Positions 56,997 through 64,000 of a DNA stretch of 64,000 nt are shown here, one piece after another (within the stretch, counting starts at the first letter, position 1; each line of letters opens with the position of its first letter). Made by a program: the position numbers and the translations under genes. The DNA lies in contig CALYLW010000179.1 of NCBI GenBank assembly GCA_944989445.1, positions 131,501 through 195,500 of the forward strand, read 5' to 3'. Source of the stretch: Ampullaceana balthica (taxonomy: Eukaryota > Mollusca > Gastropoda > Lymnaeidae). Below the pieces are notes generated by a model. That model did no database searches. It was not told where the DNA came from and saw nothing but the letters and a program-made list of their open reading frames with translations.

Positions 56997-57233
56997 ATGT
57001 GTGCCGACGGATCTAAGTTAAATTTACTTCTAATTGGTAAAGCCGGAAATGGTAAAAGCTCTTCAGGGAATGCCATTGTAGGTGGAAAGATTTTCATTGT
57101 GTTTGGAGACACGACATCCGTCACCAGACGATTTCAAACGTATACTCGAAATAGTTGGAAAATGGATCTGACTGCAATCGATACCCCGGACTGATGGATA
57201 CATGGATGGATGAGTTTGAAGGACAGCGCCCTA
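56997..57233 (+). pseudogene. GIMAP-like fragment, copy 4
   Basis: ATG 56997 opens MCADGSKLNLLLIG with an intact P-loop GKAGNGKSSSGN. The frame continues through 'FGDTTSVTRRFQTYTRNSWK' to IDTPD, where one C is missing from the CCCC run of the DTPGL codons, so it stops at 57192-57194. Homology persists in the next frame (GLMDTWMDEFEG) to about 57233 and then ends abruptly in unrelated sequence. The upstream block of the other copies is absent. No conserved box, G4 or tail remains. Confidence 0.88.
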
Positions 57234-58380
57234 GATAGATGCAGCCCCTCAAGTTCTGTAGTGGGATCCCCAAATCTCTCAATAATGTCAAGATCTTGTA
57301 GGCCATCGCCTCTCCCGTGGTTCGAACAAATGGAACAAAAGAGATGAATTCCTCTCTTACATTGTTTTCGCTGTCAAAACGACATTTCTTGTTTGATGTG
57401 AGTGGTCACCACGTCGGCCAAAACAGAGTAGAAGTTTGTTTCTTTTATTTCTTAATTTTCTTTGTGATTGAATGATGTCGTTGCCAATTATAGAAAAGAG
57501 GTCATTTTGGGTCAAAATACCGATTATTTTGAGTATATTTATGATTATTTTCATTTCCACTCATCGAGACAGAAAGAGGTAGGATTAGGTGGATTACAGA
57601 TAAGTCACTCGTTAAAGGCTAGCCTGGCTAACCAACTAGGCGTTGTCTGACTGGATCTTACAATGCAGTTATTTGCGTTTATTGATTTGCGGTAGTCGTG
57701 TTGCAAAAAAAACACAATAAAAACCCAAACTATTTGAAAAAAAGGGGCACAAAGTCGTTCAAACGTACGCCCCCCCCAAACGCCTTTAGTTCTTATGTAC
57801 TTTTAAATGATATAGTAGATTGTTCAGTGGCGAGCTGGGGGGGCGGTTGGGGCGGTCCGCCCCAAGCGCATACATTTAGGGGGTGACATTTGTGGGCATT
57901 TGAAAAGTAAAGCCGTTTCTGATAATCGCCCTTTTTCTTTTGAAGGGGAAAAAGCAAGGTGAAAATAAATATTCTTAATTTCTATTGATAATTAACAGAT
58001 TCGTGCAACATTTGTTTGATTACAATGTGATTGTTATAACTAACGCAAAACAATTCAAAAATTTAAAATCACTCAAAAAAAAGGTATCGATTTGTTTGGA
58101 AAATTAAGCGGTATACGTCACAGATGGCGCTTTTATAAGAAAACTGCACACAAAAAACAAACAAGAAAAAAAAATTTAAAAAACCCATCACCGCTGGACC
58201 GAATATGTGCTATTACTATCGCAAGGAAAGTTTTTTTAATTTAATTTAGACATGCGCAGAATGATGCGCTAACAAGTACCTACATGGCATGGTGGTTGAA
58301 AATAGTGTGTTTAAGTTACTTGCAAGTAGTAATATATATTACTGTTTCAGTTTTTAGAAAATTATTTTAAAGTAACTTAC
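57234..58380. other. No gene seen
   Basis: AT-rich with a G-rich stretch near 57830-57870 ('cagtggcgagctgggggg'), which looks like the end of a MITE. No partner end found. Confidence 0.5.
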
Positions 58381-58885
58381 TAATAAGAAAAACCCGTAAA
58401 AAACCAAGTTTTTGACTATAAATCCTTTATGTACGAGACGTAACTAAAAGAATGTTCATTATAACACGCAGCGCAAGACCATCCAAAAATACAAAATTGC
58501 AGTTGTGTCGTAAAACGTGTTTAATATAATGCGCACCGATCAGGAATAGGTTTATAAAAAGTGTTGTCAGTAAAATACGCACCTTATTGCGCGACAGAAA
58601 GGTTGTTCAATATAATACGCACCGCGACGCTCTATCTCAAAAAATAGCATGATACATAGGAATAAAGAAAATAATCTAAAAAATCAATAATTTAATTACG
58701 GTACATGCGATCGATCTGAAATTTTGATACATTGTTTTTATCATCGGTACGAGACTGCCTGCAAAATTTCAGCTCGCTATCTTGCGAGCAAGTGGGTTAA
58801 AAATCGATCAAAAATTTTGGCGACAAGCAAGCAAGCAAGGTCGGTCGGCCGCAGACACCACGAGTTAATATAAAGGATTTAAAAA
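58381..58885 (+). mobile_element. Approx. 490-bp 'CGCACCG' element, copy 4
   Basis: Begins 'taataagaaaaacccgtaaa' and ends 'gagttaatataaaggattta'. Same order of CGCACC motifs and a short GCAA microsatellite (about three units). Confidence 0.85.
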
Positions 58886-59089
58886 TGAATTATTTCTTTT
58901 ATTGCATTAAAGTAAAACACATTGTTAAAAATTAAGGGGCTCAAAATTCATTTACTGAATTGTGGAGGAGCGATCCGAAAAATTAATTTAAAAACAAATT
59001 CCAAAAATGAGGCCATACATCCTTTTTTAAAAAGTATATCGTATAAACATTTCCTTTTAAATAATAGACGATTCTTAACTATTATATTA

Positions 59090-59347
59090 CTAGGGGGAAG
59101 TACCCGGCTTTTTTTCCCGGTTTAATATAAGGTTTTCTGTAGAAGCGTACAAAACTGTTTATTTACAAGCAATAAAAGGGTTCATTTAACTTAAAGCAAT
59201 GTGATAGACAACATTTTTGGCAGTTCCATTTGGAGTGTGTACAAAAAGATTTTCCTCTTTGCCAACTCTGGAGCAGGCCACACACAAATGTCCATGAGAA
59301 AAGCATGGTGTCTGCAAGTCTATACCAGCAATCCCAAGAGACTGAGT
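59090..59347 (-). mobile_element. Helitron remnant: 3' terminus and helicase C-terminus
   Basis: On the minus strand a helicase tail ends at 59186. It is followed within 100 bases by CCGGgaaaaaaagCCGG, gtacttccccCTAG (last base 59090) and then T: hairpin, spacer, CTAG, T, the Helitron 3' signature. The element is cut at about 59347, where modules like those of 36880-38888 begin. Confidence 0.78.
59186..59347 (-). pseudogene. Helitron Pif1-like helicase, C-terminal fragment
   Basis: The minus-strand frame reads TQSLGIAGIDLQTPCFSHGH then LCVACSRVGKEENLFVHTPN and a tail ending HIALS-stop. 'SHGHLCVACSRVG' matches helicase motif VI of Helitron Rep-helicases (usually SHGQLYVACSRVG), and QSL is the end of the preceding motif. 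Everything upstream, including the Rep domain, is missing. It is the only protein evidence for an autonomous Helitron in the window. Confidence 0.85.
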
Positions 59348-60425
59348 GATAATTTAAAATTTTTTTTACCTGTTACCATTGCCAAATGATACTTAACAAC
59401 CACCGAAAGTTTCATGCTTCTACCTACACGGGAAATAGGATAATTTTTTTATTTTTATGTTTTATAAAGCTCATATAAGGAAAAAACTACATTTTAGGCC
59501 CCGGCCCCCAGTATCTTATATATATGGAACGAAACCTGTTTAACAACTTTTCCCATGTAATTTTGTGTATGTGTACTAAATTTCATGTTATTTGGTTGTC
59601 TGGATCTTGAGTTATTAGGGAACAGACAAACAGACAAAAATGCGTCTTATATGTATAACATTTGGGCCCCCGGCCCCCCAATTAGTTAACTTTTTTTTTC
59701 GACTGCTACCATCACGGGAGGGTACTCAACAACTTTCCAAAGTTCATGTTTCTACATACAAAGAAAGATAAGGAATTAGTGTTGATTTAGTTTTATATAG
59801 CCCATATACGGAAAATAACGGTTTTGGGCCCCCGGCCACCAATGAGTGAAATTTTTAAAAATATTTTTCAGCAATTATCGTCATAAGAGTGTATTCAGCA
59901 AGTTCTCAAAGTTTCATGCTTCTACCTTTACGGGAAATTGAAGAATTAATGTTGAGTCACTTTTACATATAAGAAAAAAAACTACATTAGGGCTCCCGGC
60001 CCCTAGTAAGTGATAATTTATATAATTTTTTTACCTGTTACTATCGCCAAATGATACTTAACAACCACTGAAAGTTTTATGCTTCTACCTACACGGGAAA
60101 TAGGATAGGTTTTTATGTTTAGTTTTTATATAGCTCATATAAGGAAAAAACTATATTTTGGGCCCCCAGCCCCAGTATCTTATATATATATGGAACGAAA
60201 ACTCTTTAATAACCTTTCCGGGATGATTTTGTGTAGGTGTACCAAATTTCACGTTATCTGGTTGTCTGGATCTTGAGTTATAAGGGAAAAGACAGATGAC
60301 AGACAGACAACAAATTAGTCCTTTTCACGTTATTTGGTTGTCTGGATCTTGAGTTATAAGGGAACATACAGACGACAGACAGACAGCAAATGAGTCCAAT
60401 ATGTATAATATATATATATAGAGAG
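59348..60425. repeat. Helitron-type module array and dispersed repeats
   Basis: Modules of about 190 bp ('tttcatgcttctacctacac', 'agctcatataaggaaaaaac', GGGCCCCCGGCCCC) alternate with two or three copies of the 'ggttgtctggatcttgag' repeat. The structure suggests nested or recombined Helitron derivatives; individual boundaries are not resolved. Confidence 0.6.
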
Positions 60426-60433
60426 AGAGATAA

Positions 60434-61368
60434 AGCCCTCAATATAAATGATGAATGACTAACGCTAAGGAAGTCCTCTCCTTTACTGGAAGAGAGATGG
60501 ACCACAGTTGGTTGGTCCACCAAGCTTCTAATGGACACTGTAGGACCCCCTACGACAATCGTTTATGGTACTTATAAGCTATACTATACTATTCTGGGTA
60601 GCAGTATTCTCAGTACTCATTAAATTTTTCATTTTATCCCCAGTTTAGGGATCGAAATTAAGTGGCATGCCACTTGCATCACATACTACAATTACAATGC
60701 ATATCCTTAGCAATTATATTTTAAAAATATATATCGAACATATGCATACTTATTTATTAGTTTATTTTTTTACAACTTAATTATTTAATAGGACATTTTC
60801 TATACACTGACTTAAAAATAATAATTACAAACATAAAGTTTATTGCACTTATACGTCATAAAACCTTGGCTTATACAAATTAATTATGTCCTGTATCACA
60901 AACTTAAAAATTATATATAAATGTGGTTTATTTTTAACTGGTGAATTACTTCCCTTTATAACAAATATGTCTTTAATATGGCTCAAATATAATGCTCTAA
61001 GGCGGGATAACTCCCAAGAAGGGGTTTTCACGGAGTGGTTGAAATGCTGTCCGTCCTTACTAAATCGATCCAGATTTCGCAGTTTCTTTCAGTAAACAAA
61101 TGTTATACTGACTTTTCAAGCACACACATTACACTTCGAATACTTTTAACTATTCCTGTCTCAGTGGCTTTCGGACAAAGAAGCTTTTCGAAATAAAAAC
61201 AAAACTTATTGAAACCTAAATGCGGTCAACAATAAATCAAGACAGTGGCGTAGCTAGGAATTAATAGGGGGTTTGCGGCCCGGGGGAGGGGCTTAACCTC
61301 TTTGGGTAACCCACATACATGGCGGTAGCGTAATATTTAATGTAAAAAAATTCGTACACTAATTTGGG
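60434..61368. repeat. Segmental duplication, left segment, copy A3 (partial)
   Basis: Collinear with 2262-3310. It includes the start of the hAT-type MITE ('agacagtggcgtagctagga', 61240 onward) but is cut inside it and joined at about 61368 to the repeat that mirrors 210-352. No GIMAP sequence follows. Confidence 0.8.
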
Positions 61369-61380
61369 CACTAAGCAACA

Positions 61381-61545
61381 GACACAATTATTTAATTTTT
61401 ACCTTTATACAGCTTGATTTGTTGTCACTTAATGGAGTGCCTTTTAACATTACCTTACTATTCAAAACATATGATTAATTAAATAATGAATCTTGACGAC
61501 CATAATAACTAAATTTACTATTTCATTCCCACTTGTTCTAAATAA
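61381..61545. repeat. Inverted copy of 210-352 (uninterrupted site)
   Basis: The reverse complement matches 210-352 and continues through the place where the Helitron-like element starts at 209, reading 'cccacttgttctaaataaac'. Confidence 0.75.
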
Positions 61546-63164
61546 ACATAACTGATAGGATTTCCGAAAGAGCTCTACCACCCTCGTCACTCAAAAAATT
61601 CATGTATAATTATGACACTGCATAGTAACACAATTGTAAGTAATACAATATTTGTAACTGAGTCTATGAGGTAAAGAACATATAGCACTATCCCTTAAAA
61701 AAGCAAAGGCTACATAACTCATAGAGCCAATAAACAAATTATAAATGTACTTTCTAAAATATTTTTTTTTAAAATCGTCGTATTAAAATGATATCAAAAA
61801 AATGTATTAAAAGAATTCAAGAAAATGTGCGCACCGTATTTAGACAATAATAATAAATGGTTATAGAAATATTCTGGCTTAATAAAAAGTCTACTCATAA
61901 CAACAAGACCAAAAATAACTCCTTTTTTGTAATCTATTTATAGTTGTTCTAACATGGAAATAATATTTGAATTGTTACATATTTGTGGCTACATTTACGA
62001 TTAAAATGTACTTCTTTATGCAATTGGTACAATTTCATAAAGGAATGAAATTCTTTTTTGAGTCACTTTCATGGACCATTAACAGATTTTGTTTCTAAGA
62101 AATGAAGAAACTATATTCCACATTTAAAAAAAACAAAAACAAATCAAGAGTGTGTTAAAAAACGAATGTGAAACAATGACAATAATTGATTTTAAAAATG
62201 GCCTATGTTAATCCAACTGCAAAGTAATAAACATAACAAATTCAATTCGCAATACAAAATAATTAAGCGTTTTCAGGATCACTTTATTTAGTTTAATCTA
62301 CTATGTTAATAGGTGCTGTAGCCTAAGTTTAAATTGTATAAGTTTATAGCTTATGTAAAAGACAAACAAAATATAACTGTTATATTAATAGGACACAGCT
62401 AAATTTAAGACGCGTACACGAAAATGTGGGCACAGTAAGCAGGCGATAAAAGATTTTAGAACGCGCACCGCTAAAAATGAAGCCTTGAAAAAAATACTGA
62501 CACAATTATTACATAAATGGGTTTTTATTAAATGTCGAGTTATGGAACAGAAAATAATTAAAACAAATTCGCAATTAAATTTCAACGTGTAAACAATTGA
62601 GCCTAATACATCTTGTGGCAGTTTTAATTAAATATGTTTACCTGTCTATAATATATAGAAAGTACCAGTAAAGAAAATGACAATTCATTATAATGCACAG
62701 CTCAAATTAAGAAGCGTACATGAAAATAAACGCACCGTAATTAGACAATATAATATTTTTTGAATGTGCACCGCTTAAAATAAAGTATTGGGGGAAAAAA
62801 ACTTCACCAAAAATAACACGCTTTGAATGGAATTTGAACGTCCGCGTAAAGTTGTGCAATACAGAAATGAGGTTAAATTTTTCATTCTTTGTCTCTGCAT
62901 TTTCTGATTATTTAATTTTCGTTATTCGGGCAAAAGGGACAATTACAAAAACAATCTTTAAACCATCTTCAGGGTAAAAGGAACCGTCCTGCCAAATTTG
63001 GTCCCCGTTCGTCATTTGGTTTTTCGGTGGCTGTGTAACAGAAAGTTGAAAAGTGAAACATACAAACATACAAACACCAACTGAGCTTTATATATTAGTT
63101 TGAGATAAAGCAAAAAATTCGATTTTAACCCAGGCCGCAGTGACTTTCATGACGAGAGGTTATA
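61546..63164. other. No gene; diverged 'CGCACCG' motif series
   Basis: Motifs such as 'gcgcaccgtatttagacaat' (61827), 'gaacgcgcaccgctaaaa' (62459) and 'aaacgcaccgtaattagaca' (62728), with 'gcgtacaYgaaaat', recur at roughly 300-bp spacing. They recall the internal motif of the approx. 490-bp element but without its ends. AT-rich, no exon. Confidence 0.55.
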
Positions 63165-63350
63165 TAAGTGGTTCCCAAACTTTTTTGGCCTACCGCCCAG
63201 TTTCCACAAAAAAAAATTACTCAGCGAATTTTTAAATATTGTAACACAGGGATGTGCAAACAATGGTCCGCGTGCCGCATGCGGCCAGTCAGAGCATATT
63301 ATTCGGCCCGTAGGCATGTACATGTGGCGATCTGATGTCATGTTAATTAT
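63165..63350. mobile_element. Remnants of hAT-like elements
   Basis: 'agtggttcccaaacttttttgg' and 'acagggatgtgcaaacaatgg' followed by 'ccgcatgcggccagtcagag' are typical starts of two hAT-derived repeats, apparently nested. The matching right ends were not found. Confidence 0.5.
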
Positions 63351-63557
63351 TTTTGCTTAGAAATTTAGAGTATTTGATTCGAATCTAGAGATATAATAAT
63401 CCATTTTATCGTTCAAGAAGCATTAGTCCTTAATTGTCAACATACCTATTCGAAACTACATTTCAGCTCAACCGGAATAAGCTTTTTTTTACGATTTAGA
63501 TTTTTGAACAGTTTTTGAAAAATTGTAATTTAAAAGAAAATAATCGTTGATTTAACA

Positions 63558-63790
63558 ATGAGTGCTGCCAAAGAAAGAACGCTTGAGGACGAATGTCGTT
63601 TTTTAAATGACGAACTAACTGTTAAATACTGATTCACGAGCCTTGGGAGAAAAGCAGCCTGCTTGCTGTGCCGGGAATGTCTTCAAGGAGTACAACTTAA
63701 AAAGATACCACAAAACAAAACATGTGTATTTCGGACACAATTTAACGAGCGAAGACAGAAAAGGAAAATGCAAGAAGTTGGTTAGCAATT
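63558..63790 (+). pseudogene. hAT transposase N-terminus (BED-type finger), broken
   Basis: ATG 63558 gives MSAAKERTLEDECRFLNDEL then TVKY and a TGA; the same frame continues FTSLGRKAACLLCREC. A frameshift then leads to FKEYNLKRYHKTKHVYFGHN. C-x2-C with H-x4-H-like spacing and 'KEYNLKR' match the N-terminal zinc finger of GTF2IRD2/ZBED-like hAT transposases. It is cut at about 63790 by the LINE fragment. One stop and one frameshift make it non-functional. Confidence 0.75.
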
Positions 63791-64000
63791 TAATCTTCAT
63801 CATCATCATCACCCATCGTCCAATCTGGGGCATAGACCACAAAGGCTCTCCAGGCATCCCGGTCCTGCGCCAATCTCCCTATATGTCCCCAACTGTACCC
63901 ACCCATTTTAGTGTCTGCCTCCAGTTCCCTTTTCAAGGTCATTTTGGGACGACCTCTTTTCCTCTTGCATTGGGGGTTCCAAGTGAAGGCTTGTCTCACA
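63790..64000 (-). pseudogene. LINE reverse transcriptase C-terminus (runs off window)
   Basis: The minus-strand frame is open from the window edge to the stop at 63790-63792: RQAFTWNPQCKRKRGRPKMT, then 'LEADTKMGGYSWGHIGRLAQ' and DRDAWRAFVV, the conserved end of many animal non-LTR retrotransposon proteins. It ends in a GATGAT microsatellite (63795-63812), a common simple-repeat tail of such LINEs. A third LINE family in the window. Confidence 0.85.

Overview
The window is AT-rich animal DNA: spliceosomal intron, TATA box and AATAAA signals, several classes of eukaryotic transposon, no operons. A family of AIG1/GIMAP-like GTPase copies, a tRNA-head SINE paired with a LINE, and very many minisatellites and small DNA transposons fit a lophotrochozoan, most likely a gastropod mollusc. 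The species is an inference; nothing here fixes it.

Layout. 1-1.76 kb: 5' end of a Helitron-like element (minus strand), a tRNA-derived SINE, and 23-bp and 30-bp minisatellites. 1.76-18.8 kb: two tandem, diverged copies of a unit of about 10 kb. Each unit has a left segment (1762-3840 / 11455-14300), an upstream repeat block (3985-4640 / 15015-15660), a GIMAP-like pseudogene (4643-6359 / 15663-17163) and a common right flank (9238-11050 / 17573-18860). Transposons present in one unit but not the other give filled/empty site pairs: LINE 12609-13123, SINE 13842-14129, Helitron 6814-8104, and an approx. 490-bp element inside pseudogene 1. 18.8-21.25 kb: a 5'-truncated non-LTR retrotransposon with a 706-codon reverse transcriptase frame and perfect 51-bp target site duplications. 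22-30.8 kb: a decayed hAT transposase, hAT-type MITEs with 8-bp target duplications, a second Helitron-like element, and two head-to-tail copies of the approx. 490-bp element. 31.4-32.6 kb: the best preserved GIMAP-like copy, broken by one single-base frameshift. 34-39 kb: a TIR element and a long modular Helitron-like array. 36-56 kb: at least a dozen different tandem arrays, including 3.9 kb of a 24-bp repeat. Inside this zone, 45.54-47.76 kb, lies the only gene that looks intact: a two-exon gene for a secreted, ten-cysteine protein I do not recognise. 57-64 kb: a fourth GIMAP fragment, the C-terminus of a Helitron helicase next to a Helitron 3' end, a third copy of the left segment, a hAT N-terminus and another LINE C-terminus.

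How it works together. Most of the sequence is a record of segmental duplication plus transposition. All GIMAP-like copies carry disabling lesions as read here, so the locus looks like a decayed edge of a GTPase family array. Copy 2 has a 14-residue segment amplified nine times in frame. SINE and LINE share the same 3' hairpin tail, which suggests the LINE machinery mobilises the SINE. Splice sites, clades and family names were read by eye; no database search was possible.
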